A model generated the notes under the pieces. It had not been told where the DNA came from and ran no database searches. It was given only the letters and a program-made list of their open reading frames with translations. A program made the position numbers and the translations under genes. A stretch of DNA of 64,000 nucleotides from Siphonodentalium dalli (lineage: Eukaryota > Mollusca > Scaphopoda > Gadilida > Siphonodentaliidae): NCBI GenBank assembly GCA_032622095.1, contig CP136064.1, positions 273,753,614 through 273,817,613 on the forward strand, read 5' to 3'. Below, piece by piece: positions 45,301 to 57,344 of this stretch; the stretch's first letter is position 1, and every line of letters starts with the position of its first letter.

Positions 45301-45326
45301 GAGAATATATGATCTGTTGTCCGGCA

Positions 45327-45381
45327 ATCACTTGTTCTTCTATCTATAGAGTTATCTCCCTTCTACCACATGTGATCACTT
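45327..45381 (+). repeat. 55-bp direct repeat, right copy
   Basis: It matches 42992-43047. A further partial copy of 'tcacttgttcttctatc' follows at once, and 'atagagttatctccctt' recurs at about 45521. Confidence 0.75.
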
Positions 45382-45935
45382 GTTCTTCTATCCAGATACA
45401 GTTGTCAGAATAAAGTCAAGTGTTGAAATATTTTGTTATTGGTAAACAAAAAGAGCAAAACTTTGTTCACTTAATAATAGTCAAACCAGGCTCTTATACT
45501 ATTAAAATGATTGTTTTTAATAGAGTTATCTCCCTTCCACCAGATTAATTCATCACCACTTCATAACATATAAACTAGAGAACTGGTGGGACTGTCCCAG
45601 TGGGAATAAGGATACCCTGGAGTGCAATTGGACTACATTAAGGGTAGCCATAGTAACATAATTGTTAATTGGGGAGGTATGATGGGAGCGTATTGTAAGT
45701 CAATTCAATTATCTCTTCAATTTAAAGGGACCCAAGGCACTTACAGTAGTTAAATGTGAAAAAAATATAAAATCGCTAATCGTGTAATAAGTTCAAATAA
45801 TTTAGTCCGCATATAATTTCAGAATATTTTTCAATACTTTGGCATTTTCCAATTTTCGATCAGATTTTTATTAAACATTGGCATCTTATTGGATTAATTG
45901 GACTTTTATAGGCAACTCCACTGTAACAGTAATGT
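45382..45935 (+). other. Unclassified DNA
   Basis: It contains one more 'agagttatctcccttccacc' motif (about 45523) and the self-complementary 'gggactgtccc'. No gene. Confidence 0.35.
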
Positions 45936-46409
45936 TTAACCCTTTCAGTGCCAGGTCCGATTTTTGTATCAACCCATATACCCTGTGCCAATGCATTCTC
46001 TTATATATGCGAGTCGACCATAGGTCGCCTCACATATATAAGAGAATGCATTGGCCTAACAATTTTTCATCATTTGTTATTATTTTTTTTACAATTTTAA
46101 TAATTTTTTATTATATTCTTTAACAGACTTATTTTGTAGGTTTAGTGCCAGGGAATCTTACGTTTTTTCATGGGCATCAAAATTATTACTATCAATACTT
46201 GGTGATAGTTTTGAGTTATAACATGCCCCTAAGGTTTTATCCAGTTTGTTTTTAAATTCGCTAGAGCATGCTTAAGCATACCCAAAAACCCCAAAAAACC
46301 CCAAAAAAACAATTATTTTTTTTTTAGGGCCGATTATACAGACCGTAAATTAGGGCCGATGAGATCGGCCCCCTCATCGGCCATCGGCCCCTGGCACTGA
46401 AAGGGTTAA
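45936..46409 (+). mobile_element. TTAA MITE, family Q, carrying one palindromic module
   Basis: TTAA at 45936-45939 and 46406-46409, with ends CCCTTTCAGTGCCAG and CTGGCACTGAAAGGG. Beyond CCCTTT these ends differ from family P, yet the element carries the same palindrome (about 45986-46053). An inner 'tagtgccaggga' at 46143 repeats the terminus in reverse, so the element is composite. The other end has 'gatcggccccctcatcggcc'. Confidence 0.85.
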
Positions 46410-46469
46410 ATAATAATGGTTTGACTAATAATAATGAAGTTAAGAGCAAAGTCTATCTACTTTTCCATG

Positions 46470-46640
46470 CAAGTCTGAGTTTAGTGTGCCTGTCATTTGC
46501 AGAATGAGGTCCCCAAAAGGTTAATTTAGCATAGCAGGCTAACATCACCAAATCCACCCTCTTGGGGACCTCATTCTGCATGACCTAATCTGCTATGGGA
46601 GACATAGACTCAGATTGATGATCCCAAATGGTGAATATTG
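46470..46640 (+). mobile_element. Family F8 foldback MITE, truncated right
   Basis: It starts CAAGTCTGAGTTTAGTGTGC at 46470, followed by paired arms with a damaged loop (about 46520-46545). It then runs into 'ctatgggagacatagactca' without an inverted terminus. Confidence 0.65.
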
Positions 46641-46751
46641 GGATGGCATGAGAAAACAAGTTTACATTCAAATTATCAAACTAAAATTAAAGGCTGCTCG
46701 GACACAGAGTCCCCTGACACAGTGGCTTCATTTGGATTTGAGGCTTTATAT

Positions 46752-47626
46752 TAGAGGTGCCACGATTATTGATTTTGATAATCGATAATCGGTTGTCAAT
46801 AATCGACTATAATCGATTAATCGTACCTAATAACTTCAGTGGAAAATTTCCGTAATATGGCCTATTGGCTGGGGGCTGGTTAAATGCACTGTCGCTGATT
46901 GTGGCATCGGCTGATGTAATTTTTTACATTAATAAAGTGCATCATAAACCACTGTTAATGACCAATGAACACAATGTATTGAATACCACCACAGTTCTCG
47001 GCGATGTTATGATTATAATATTCGTGAGTTCATTTGAACGAACGTTGCGATTGATTTCAGTTATGAATAGCCAAACATACAAACAATATAAAAGTAGGAA
47101 AGTTAGAAACTATAAGTTTCATCAAACATCCAGTGCGTGGTTAACAATCACAAACGTGTGCCCCCACCCGCAAATTACAGGACTTAGAACAAGTTAAGTA
47201 TGATACACGATAACCTGTATTAGTAACATCTAAGGTGACAGTCGGCACATTTCAAAGCCATAGTGCCACCTGTCAAGTTTAAATTTATATACAACGACGT
47301 CACCATAAGTTCAAAGCTGCAGTGCCACCGATTTGTAGAATATACAATGGGCCGAAGAGTAACCATGTCGCATCATCAAATGAACTGCCGAGTGTTTGCA
47401 ACATAAGTTAGTAGTACTCATGTTGTCGGAATCTCTTTGATTAAATTGATGTTGTTAACCCTTCGGTTGTAGATTAAACTGTGTAAAAGAAACACTGTAT
47501 TCAATAATACCCGGCATTTTCCAACGTCTGAAATAAATAACGCAGATTAATCGACAATGGCAATGGTAATCGATTATCGGCTTTATCAACGGTTCATCGA
47601 TTATACGATTAATCGTGGCACCCCTA
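46752..47626 (+). mobile_element. Non-autonomous hAT element, perfect 8-bp target duplication
   Basis: Ends TAGAGGTGCCACGATTA and, inverted, TAGGGGTGCCACGATTAATC. CTTTATAT flanks both sides exactly (46744-46751 and 47627-47634). The subterminal regions are rich in 'aatcgatta' repeats. A 110-codon ORF at 46865-47197 has no recognisable transposase motif, so I do not call it a gene. Confidence 0.88.
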
Positions 47627-47671
47627 CTTTATATAAATATATTATATGGAATAAATAGTTGTGGACTGTCT

Positions 47672-47925
47672 CAAGCCTTGAAATAGGGTGTCTGTCATTT
47701 GCAGAATGAAGTCCCCAGAGGGTGAATTTAATGATGCTACCCCGCATAGCAGGCTAGCATCACCAAATTCACCCTCTGGGGACCTCATTCTGCTTACATC
47801 TCAGCAGAATGAGGTTCCCAGAAGGTGAATTTGGTGATGCTAGCCCGCTATGCGGGGTAGCATCATTAAATTCACCCTCTGGGGATCTCATTCTGCAAAT
47901 GACAGACACCCTATTTCAAGGCTTG
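47672..47925 (+). mobile_element. Family F8 foldback MITE, compact complete copy with perfect 8-bp target duplication
   Basis: Ends CAAGCCTTGAAATAGGGTG and its inverse; GACTGTCT on both sides (47664-47671 and 47926-47933). Two hairpin pairs lie head to head around 'cttacatctcagc'. At 254 bp this is the simplest full copy and the best reference for the family. Confidence 0.88.
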
Positions 47926-48101
47926 GACTGTCTTATAACTGAGCTGCATACAAATAACCAAATCTTTAACAACTCTTAAAAGTCGAAATATAATCTCAAA
48001 TTGGCACAATATCAACACATTTCTAAGAATACAGGATCAGACAGATGCATCCCAGGATGTACAGTTCTATGTTGAAAAATAAACTCATAATCGCAGGTGC
48101 A

Positions 48102-48325
48102 CAGGTTCTCAGGTTCCCATGCTGGTTGACATCCAGGTTCTCAGGTTCCCATGCTGGTTGACATCCAGGTTCTCAGGTTCCCATGCTGGTTGACATCCAG
48201 GTTCTCAGGTTCCCATGCTGGTTGACATCCAGGTTCTCAGGTTCCCATGCTGGTTGACATCCAGGTTCTCAGGTTCCCATTCTGGTTGACATCCAGGTTC
48301 TCAGGTTCCCATGCTGGTTGACATC
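48102..48325 (+). repeat. 32-bp minisatellite, seven copies
   Basis: The unit is caggttctcaggttcccatg + ctggttgacatc, almost identical in all copies (one has 'attctgg'). Confidence 0.92.
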
Positions 48326-48409
48326 TGTGCCAAGTTTTTTTTTTAAATTGACCGAAAATGACAGAATACAGGCTCGGACAAAGTTCTGGATGTATGGACT
48401 AGGGTCATT

Positions 48410-48441
48410 ACTATAGTCCTCTGATGAAATGTTGGGGGACA
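48410..48441 (+). repeat. Family B-like 3' end
   Basis: The block 'ggtcattactatagtcctct' then 'gttgggggac' matches the family B terminus at 36732-36770, with a degraded stem. It suggests the minisatellite before it is part of an old family B element. Confidence 0.55.
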
Positions 48442-48616
48442 AAATTTGAGGAATGGGCCAAATATAGGGTCAGGAGGGGATAAAAATCTAGCATTTTTTA
48501 TATATAGCTGCATACCTTGGTTCTTCTGCTTATGTTGAGGTGGGAGTATGTTTTATTGTAGAGTGTCTCCAGTCCAGCGCGATCCCAGTAGAAATCTGGT
48601 GTATCAAGCAGATCCG

Positions 48617-48897
48617 AACTCAGGTTAATAAGGTGCCTGTCAGAAAATAGAACTCAGGTTAGTAAGGCCCGGGTGCCTGTCAGAAAATAGAACTCAGGTT
48701 AGTAAGGTGCCTGTTAGAAAATAGAACTCAGGTTAATAAGGTGCCTGTCTGAAAATAGAACTCAGATTAATAAGGTGCCTGTCAGAAAATAGAACTCAGA
48801 TTAATAAGGTGCCTGTTAGAAAATAGAACTCAGATTAATAAGGTGCCTGTCAGAAAATAGAACTCAGGTTAATAAGGTGCCTGTCAGAAAATAAAAC
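48617..48897 (+). repeat. 34-bp minisatellite, about eight copies
   Basis: Units read aactcaggttaataaggtgc + ctgtcagaaaatag, with g/a change in 'cagg/agtt' and c/t change in 'gtcag/gttag'. One unit carries a 5-bp insert (cccgg). Confidence 0.9.
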
Positions 48898-49195
48898 TAG
48901 TTAGTAGCTTGTTATACAGTAAAACCTCTCCAAACCGGAACCTCTATAAACCAAATCACTATCCATACAGAAAAATTGTTCGGCCTGAATTTACCCAAGT
49001 GCATTCTCACTAAAACTTAACTCTGTAAACCGGAACCTCTCTATTCTGAACATCGGACGGATTTTTTAGTCCATAAGTGAACAAATACATTAATTTTTAC
49101 CTCCAAAATCCGAACGCAGAAAGCGATGATTCGATTTGGTTGCCAAATTACCGATTTGCATGGCCCTAGTCTTATTCTTATTATACATGTTTATA
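48898..49195 (+). other. Unclassified DNA
   Basis: Short alternating 'aaaccggaacctct' segments at 48932 and 49026 form a degenerate direct repeat. No ORF. Confidence 0.35.
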
Positions 49196-49199
49196 CCAA

Positions 49200-49275
49200 G
49201 AAAAGCCCCCAGGGTGTAAATTTGGTGATAGAGTCACTAAATTCACCCTCTTGGGACCTCATTCTGCAAATGACA
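49200..49275 (+). mobile_element. Family F8 fragment
   Basis: A worn pair of arms (ccccagggtgtaaatttggt / ctaaattcaccctcttggga) followed by 'catttctgcaaatgacagac'-type end sequence. Confidence 0.6.
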
Positions 49276-50094
49276 GACACATTACTCGCAGACTAACACC
49301 TACTCCGATAAGTGAAATAACTCATCAATGTTTTATAGGTAACCCACAGGGAACCTCACACAGATGGCAGCTAGCAATACAGTGTGTGGTCTGCTCCAGT
49401 CCATGTGGGGCTCTCTATGGGTTCAGACTTGCCTAGAATAATCTCACCTCAGGGTGAACAACTCTCCTGTTTTCTGAAGCAGCTGTTGCCTGGAGATCGG
49501 TAGTTTACGTCCTCTCCGCAGATCCTTAAGGATGCAAAGAAATATTATTATATTAAACGGACATGGCTCATTCGTACCCTAAAATTTATGTATACGTAAT
49601 TCAAGAAAAGGGGTCTCAAAACATGCATATGCAAACTATTCCTGAGCTAATTCGTCGATATAGCAATAAAAACGCGTTTTGTTAGTTATATTTTTGCGTA
49701 AATTTGATATTGTTTCGCTGTACCGGTTAAATTTTTCTAATCAGCCGATCTTCCGAGTGATGCCAGCAGCGCTCGTGTGTTTTCGGAAATAAGTGCATTC
49801 TCGATACTGCCATGTTTGTGACGTAATATTTTCCAAGTTCCCCAGCGTCTCTATCATTGTCGGTACACGATAATGTGTTTCCGTTGGATCTTATTTGTCC
49901 ATGCAAGAATAATAACCTCTGTTGACAAGGATGTAACGATAGAACAGTTTTCCAGTTTGATACACAATGTCAACATGAATTTTAGTCATTTACATTGATC
50001 CATGGAACACATTGATTTTTCTCAAATATACTCTAATCGCAATCTTGTAGGCAATAATGTTCAGTTGAGTGTGTCGATGAACTGCAGTTATTTA
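49276..50094 (+). other. Unclassified DNA
   Basis: No repeat or gene that I can support; 50-70 codon ORFs only. Confidence 0.3.
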
Positions 50095-50690
50095 AATTCC
50101 GTAGTTCTTTTTAAAGGTACTCAATCCGATCAGACCATCAAGATACAACAGCAACAACATTTCTTCAAAATACGCTTTAGTTACAGAATCGATGTATTGC
50201 AACAACATAATGCTAATCACTGTCAACTATAGTATCAAATTTCCCAAAACTTGTTGTTTATAAAGATTATGTTCAACAAAATATGGCCGTATTATCACTA
50301 AAGTATCACAAAAAGTTACTGTATTACCGCTTGACTTTAGAGTTATCCATCTTCATCCGCAATTTTGTACAAGACCCTCCGTATGACCACGTGTTTCTGG
50401 GCCACATATTATTACACATCTCGAGAAATAACAAACTTCAACAATCGATATCTGATCACTCTGAGCTTGAGTCAAATATTTTTTACCCCCGAAACCAAAG
50501 AAATAGTAATTTAGGAGCGTCTGATCGGATTGAGTACCTACCCAGGTGTTGAAAAATAAAAGATATCAAACATCGATATCTGATAACTCTGAGCTTTGGT
50601 AGGTGGGGTCCTCGACTCAAGTCTAATATTTTAGTAACCCCCGAAGCCAGAGAAACACTAATTTAGGACCGAAATGAAAATTGGGAAAAT
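50095..50690 (+). repeat. Dispersed repeat D, longest copy
   Basis: The left part (50100-50290) is the inverse of 2822-3075. The right part has two diverged passes of 'cgatatctgat(c/a)actctgag' and 'acccccgaa(a/g)cca', shared with 20968-21240. Confidence 0.65.
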
Positions 50691-50706
50691 ATGTTTCTAC
50701 CTCTAA

Positions 50707-52478
50707 TAATGAAAGTGTCAATGACACTGTAGCTCAACTTAGGTAGGGGAATAATTTAATGGTTGACAGTAAATGGAGGAATAGGAAAGGTGCTAATTGA
50801 AATGTCTAACCTGCGCCATAGGATTTAGTGATGCAAAGAGTAAAATACAAGATGGCTGCTGGTGGCCATTTTTTTTGGCCAATTGACCCCAAAAGGACTC
50901 GTTCCCATCTACATATAATTGTTAACATCCATGACAAATTTTATGAAGATCTGACCAAAGCTACGACCTACAAATTTCATGATGATCAGACGAACAGTAC
51001 GACCTGTAGACCGCGTCAATGGATTGAATTTTGAAATCCAAGATGGCCGCTGGCAGCCATGTTTTTTGGCCAAATGACCCCACAATATTCGTTCCCATCT
51101 ACATGTCAATTTTGAAAACAAAGATGGCCACTGGCGGCCATGTTTTTTGTCCGAATGACCCCAAACTGACTCGTTCCCATCTACATTCCAATTTCAACAG
51201 CCATGACAAATTTCATGATGATCAGACTAAAGGTACGACCTGTAGCCCATGCTAAAGGATTTAGTCATACAAAGAGTAAAATCCAAGATGGCTGCTGGCG
51301 GCCATGTTTTTTGCCCGAATGACCCAAAAATGACTCGTTCCCATCTAGATGTCATTGTTAACATCCATGACAAATTTTATGATCAGACTAAAGGTACGAC
51401 CTGTAGCCCGTGCTAAAGGATTTAGTCATACAAAGAGTAAAATCAAAGATGGCTGCTGGCGGCCATGTTTTTTGCCCGAATGACCCAAAAATTACTCGTT
51501 CCCATCTACATGTCATTGTTAACATCCATGACAAATTTGATGATGCCCAGGCTAAAGGTACGACCTGTAGCCCGTGATAAAGGATTTAGTCAAACAAAGA
51601 GTAAAATCCAAGATGGCTGCTGGCGGCCATATTTTTGGGCCAAATGAACCCAAAATTACTCGTTGCCATCTACATGTCAATATTAACATCCATGACGAAT
51701 TTCATGATGATCAGACGAACAATTTGACTTGTGGCCCATGCTAATGGAATGAATTTTGAAAACAAAGATGGCTGCTGAAGGCCATGTTTTTTGTCCGACT
51801 GACCCAAAAATGACTCGTTCCCCTCTACATTCCAATTTCAACAGCCATGACAAATTTCATGATGATCAGACTAAAGGTACGACCTGTAGCCCGTGCTAAA
51901 GGATTTAGTCATACAAAGAGTAAAATCCAAGATGGCTGCTGGCGGCCATGTTTTTTGCCCGAATGACCCAAAAATGACTCGTTCCCATCTACATGTCATT
52001 GTTAACATCCTTGACAAATTTTATGATGATCAGACTAAAGGTACGACCTGTAGCCCGTGCTAAAGGATTTAGTCATGCAAAGAGTAAAATCCAAGATGGC
52101 TGCTGGCGGCCATGTTTTTTGGCCAAATGACCCCAAAATAACTCGTTCCCATCTACATGTCAATATTAACATCCATGATAAATTTCATGACAATCAGACC
52201 AACAGTACGGCCTGTAGCCCGTGCTAATGGATTGAATTTTGAAATCCAAGATGGCCGATGGCGGCCATGTTTTTTTTCCGAATGACCCCAAAATGACTCG
52301 TTCCCATCTACATGCCAATTTCAAGAGCTATGACAAATTTTATAATGATCCGATTAAAGATACGACCTGTAGCCCGTGCTAAAGGAAATTGTTGACGCAT
52401 CGCACACGCACACACACACGCACGATGGATACCAAGCCATGGCAATAGCTTAAACTTTACAAAGTAAAGTTGAGCTAA
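50707..52478 (+). mobile_element. Family A element, about ten cores
   Basis: The head (50708-50760) with AGTGTCAATGACACT is followed by cores, some deleted or fused (about 50960-51010 and 51105-51125). The end has an AC/CG tract (52400-52425) and a hairpin at 52446-52477 with one stem change (tagcttaaac). Another array begins at the next base. Confidence 0.83.
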
Positions 52479-54655
52479 AAAATGAGCAGTAAAGGATTTA
52501 GTCATACACAGAGTAAAATCCAAGATGGCAGCTGGCGGCCATGTTTTTTGGCCGAATGACTCGTTCCCATCTACATGTCATTGTTAACATACATGACAAA
52601 TTATATGATGATCAGACTAAAATTACGACCTGTAGCTCGTGCTAAATGATTTAGTCATACAAAGAGTAAAATCCAAGATGGCTGCTGGCGGCCATGTTTT
52701 TTGGCCGAATGACCCCAAAATAAATCGTTCCCATCTACATGTCAATATTAACATCCATGACAAATTTCATGACCTGTAGACCGTGCTAATGGATTGAATT
52801 TTGAAATCAAAGATGGCTGCTGGTGGCCATGTTTTATGGCCGAATGACCCCAAAATGACTCGTTCCCATCTACATGCCAATATTAACATCCCTGACAAAT
52901 TTTATGATGATCACACTAAAGGTACGACCTGTAGCCCGTGCTAAAGGATTTAGTCATACAAAGAGTAAAATCCAAGATGGCTGCTGGCGGCCATGTTTTT
53001 TGGCCAAATGACCCCAAAATGACTCGTTCCCATCTACATCTCATTATTAACATTCATGATAAATTTTATGATGATCAGACTAAAGGTACGACCTGTAGCC
53101 CGTGCTAAAGGATTTAGTCATACACAGAGTAAAATCCAAGATGGCTGCTGGTGGCCATGTTTTTCGGCCGAATGACCCCAAAATTAATCGTTCCCATCTA
53201 CATGTCAATATTAACATCCATGACAAATTTCATGATGATCAGACGAACAGTACGACCTGTGGCCCATGCTAATGGATTAAATTTTGAAATCAAAGATGGC
53301 AGCTGGTGGCCATGTTTTTGTCCAAATGACCCCAAAATGACTCGTTCCCATCTACATTCCAATTTCAAAAGCCATGACAAATTTCATGATGATCAGACTA
53401 AAGGTACGACCTGTAGCCCGTGCTAAAGGATTTAGTCATACAAAGAGTAAAATCCAAGATGGCTGCTGGCGGCCATGTTTTTTGCCCGAATGACCCAAAA
53501 ATGACTCGTTCCCATCTAGATGTCAATGTCAACAGCCATGACAAATTTCATAATGATGCGACCAAAGGTACAATTTGTAGCCCGTGCCAAACGATTTAGT
53601 CATGCAAAGAACAAAATACAATATGGCTGCTGGCGGCCATGTTTTTTTTGCCGAATGACCTCAAAATGACTCGTTCCCATCTACATGTTATTGTTAACAT
53701 CCATGACAAATTTCATTGTGATCCGACCAAAGGTACGACCCGTAGCCCGTGCCAAAGATTTAGTCATGCAAAGAGTAAAATCCAAGATGGCTGCTGGCGG
53801 CCATGTTTTTTGGCCGAACAACCCCAAAATTACTCGTCCCCATCTACATGTCAATATTAACTTCCATGACATATTTCATGATGATCAGACAAACACTCTG
53901 GCCTGTAGCCCGTGCTAATGGATTGAATTTTGAAATCCAAGATGGCCACTGGCGGCCATGTTTTTTTGCCGAATGACCCCAAAATGACTCGTTCCCATCT
54001 ACATGTCAATGTCAATGCCCATGACAAATTTCATAATGATCCGACCAAAGGTACGACCTGTAGCCCGTGCCAAACAATTTAGTCATGCAAAGAGTAAAAT
54101 CCAAGATGGCTTCCCGCGGCCATGTTTTATGGCCGAATGACCCAAAAATAACACGTTCCCATCTATATGTCATTGTTAACATCCATGACAAATATCATAA
54201 TGATTCGATCAAAGGTAGGACCTGTAGCCCGTGCTAAACAATTTAGTCATGCAAAGAGTAAAATCCAAAATGGCTGCTGGCGGCCATGTTTTTTGGCCGA
54301 ACGACCCCAAAATGACTCGTTCCTATCTACATGTCAATATTAATATCCATGACAAATTTCATGATGATCAGACGAACGGGATGACCTGTAGCCCGTGCTA
54401 ATGGATTGAATTTTGAAATCCAAGATGGCCACTGGCGGCCATGTTTTTTTCCCGAATGACCCCAAAATGACTCGTTCCCATCTACATGTCAATGTCGACA
54501 GCTATGACAAATTTTATAATGATCCGACCAAAGGTATGACCTGTAGCCCGTGCTAAAGGAAATTGTTGACGCATCACACACGCACACACACACACGGACG
54601 GCGGACGACAAAGATATGGCAATAGCTCAAACTTTACAAAGTAAAGTTGAGCTAA
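52479..54655 (+). mobile_element. Headless family A element joined to the previous hairpin
   Basis: After 'gagctaaaaaatgagcag' the cores start directly with 'aaaggatttagtcatac' and no head palindrome. About 13 cores follow in both types. The array ends with the 'aaattgttgacgcatcac' block, an AC tract (54577-54596) and the hairpin 54623-54654. It may have lost its head by recombination between cores. Confidence 0.8.
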
Positions 54656-54754
54656 AAATTAAATGAACATGTCTCGTTCAAATATAAGAAGTTGATCTAT
54701 TTCTTCATGTTAATTTTTTTACACTTACGACTGTGTGTGCCTTAATTGGTTACC

Positions 54755-55184
54755 TAAATATATTGTGTCCGTCATTTGCAGAAAGGGTGAATTTAAGGGT
54801 GAATTTAATTATGCTATCCCATATAGCAGGCTACCATCACCAAATTAACCCTCTGTGAACATCATTCTGCTAACGGAGACCTGGGATCAGATTGAAGTTC
54901 CCTAGTTGAAGTAGGTGATTTTCAACCATTAGTCACCTCGTTTATGCATTTTATCTTCTGCAAATTGGAGGATATAAACATTTAACAGAAGGGAAAAGGT
55001 AACTAAAAACAATGTTAATTTGAGACTACCGGTATAGATATTTCCCAGAAGATGAGGTCTAAGCAGAATGAGGTCCACAGAGGGTGAATTTGGTAATGCT
55101 AGCCCACTGTGCGGGCCAGCATCACTATATTCACCCTCAGGGAACCTCAATCTGCAAATGACAGACACACTATTTCAAGGCGTG
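54755..55184 (+). mobile_element. Family F8 foldback MITE, large copy
   Basis: Left arms are damaged (54775-54870) and right arms clearer (55062-55160), ending 'gacagacacactatttcaag'. The centre 'acaatgttaatttgagacta' and 'ctataccgg' complement give the uninterrupted version of the site hit by the 3.8 kb transposon. Confidence 0.75.
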
Positions 55185-56170
55185 TTCATACTCACTTCTG
55201 TCACAGGTTGTATGGATTCAACAAAGGTATCGAGAGATGCTTCCCAGATGGCCAGCTTCACTGGAAAATAAATACTTCCGGTTATTATTATCATTTATAT
55301 TTTCATTTCAGAAGTGGCTACTTCTGCACTTTTATTTATCTGTCATCTGCTTTTAGCGCCTTAACATCCCTCCATATGAATAATAGACCATTCCAATGTG
55401 TACATTTTAACTTCCTGAGATTATACATTTAGTATAGAAAGGATTAGGCCAAAAATTATAAATCTGTGTTTCCGGCTACATCCGATCGACCTGCCGTAAC
55501 TGGGCCAACCTGGAATTTTTTGGTTTCAAATTGTCAAAAAAAAAATGTTTATGCATGTATTACTGACATGTATAAAAACACATCTACATCGCTAAATATA
55601 TACTATGTTTACATTAAGCAGCAATAATTTTAGATGAAATATTCATAAACAATTTACTCCAATTAAAATGAATTCCAATATTATAGTGGTAAATCACCGT
55701 TTTGTGAATTTGATAAAAAAGGGATAATCCAAAATCATATTTCACACAAATTATTCAAAATCAGTGTCACACTAATTCATATCATACATATATTTTATCC
55801 AGGATAATGATTGATCATGACGCACACGATAAGCAACTCAATTAGCATTCAATTAGTTTAAATTGAGCAATTGAGTCATCCTGTTATTGTCATTTAGAAA
55901 AGCATATATTAGTAATATTATTGAATAACAAAGCTGGCGCAAAAGATTGCACAATGTATTTTGTCGGAAGATTGTTCATTCGCTGCGATATTGTTAAGAG
56001 TGAAATTTGGCTGTGCACTATTCCCGACACAAATATAGGAAACATGAATATTTTATGGTGATATACCACTATAATAGTGGAATTCAGGATGTACCTGACC
56101 TGGTAATCTTGTTTGTTCGACTCCCATGCCTTATGGAAAGAAGTCTTATTTGTTAGAGGGCAATATTATA
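55185..56170 (+). other. AT-rich unclassified DNA
   Basis: No supported gene. 'tattatagtgg' at 55680 and 'ccactataatagtgg' at 56068 are short related motifs. Confidence 0.3.
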
Positions 56171-56175
56171 AAGTT

Positions 56176-56338
56176 ATTATACAATGTTGTGTACAGAATG
56201 TGTTTTTCTTATATGAGTCCAGGTTGTGGTGAAAAGTCATATTGGACAAGATATGCAGTGTCGAGTCCAAAATGACTTTTCACCACAATCTGGATGAGTA
56301 CAAGCAAAACACATACTGTACACAACATTGTATAATTC
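56176..56338 (+). repeat. 163-bp inverted repeat
   Basis: Arms of about 70 nt ('ttatacaatgttgtgtacag', 'ccaggttgtggtgaaaagtc' and complements) close over 'acaagatatgcagtgtcgag'. Foldback MITE is likely; a hairpin RNA is possible. Confidence 0.75.
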
Positions 56339-56707
56339 ATTTTTATTATCCATCTGTATGTTATCCAAATTTTTGGAGTTAAATTTTGTGGTTATTTTTG
56401 GTATTTGTCGGCACTTGATTCTCTATTAAAGCCTGTATTTGATAATCAGAAGGCAGGATTTGGAACAGTAAACACAGAAGTGAAAAAAAAAACTCAATGC
56501 GAAAGTGAAACAACTGCTAATTCCACAAGAGTATTGCATGCGCATCACAATTTCGCCGATTCATTTGACAATAGAGTTACTTGTGATGTCACGGAGTCCC
56601 GATTGAGTCCAATATGACTTTCAGGAGTCTAATATGACTTTTTTCCCAGATTATCATGTGACAGCTTTTGCCCAATCAGAAATAGTGTTAGTTAGTTAAG
56701 GGATGGA

Positions 56708-56876
56708 TAATAAATAGAGGATCTACGACGAGTCCCCAGTTTATAGTGGAATTTACAAAACGAGTCCAGTAAATTAGGTCTGGACCGAGCCTTTGGCGAG
56801 GTCCAGACCTAATTTACTGGACGAGTTTTGTAAATTCCGCTACAAACTTGGGATGAGTTGAAGATTCTATTTATTA
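56708..56876 (+). repeat. 169-bp inverted repeat
   Basis: Arms of about 78 nt ('taataaatagaggatctacg', 'ggaatttacaaaacgagtcc', 'agtaaattaggtctggacc' and complements) close over 'gagcctttggcga'. It shares 'gagtcca' motifs with the hairpin at 56176, so they may be relatives. Confidence 0.78.
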
Positions 56877-57344
56877 CTTGATCCAAAACCTCGACAAAAC
56901 TTAAATCAACAAATGGGACGCGAAACTAACATCAACTTCTATAAGGCATGCAATGACATTTCACACAACTCTGCGTTGTTTGCCCGCACAAAGAAATAGT
57001 CCCAGATAAATAAAGACTCTTTGGCGTATTTAATGGCGTATATTTAATGACATAACTTTTCAAACTCTTCATTCATTATAATTTGTTGAAATTATATTGG
57101 AAGCCATAGTATTTTGAGACGTAGCGCACGGAATGTAAAGAAACCACAAACTGGAAGTCAAAGGTCACCTGGCACTATTTCCTGTTATTAAACGAATGTT
57201 TAATATCACAATTTATAGAATGGGTTTATTGAATGGAATAAAGGTAGGATCATGTAATAATTTTTTTTATATAATGTAGAGACAATGATCATTAAAATAT
57301 TATAAACACAAGTATTCTGCAGCTAATATGTGTAGAGAAATCAT
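56877..57344 (+). other. Unclassified AT-rich DNA
   Basis: No gene or recognised repeat. Confidence 0.3.

Noticed and set aside
46865-47197. 110-codon ORF inside the hAT element as a transposase
   Set aside because: No hAT dimerisation or catalytic motif is recognisable and the length is far below a transposase.
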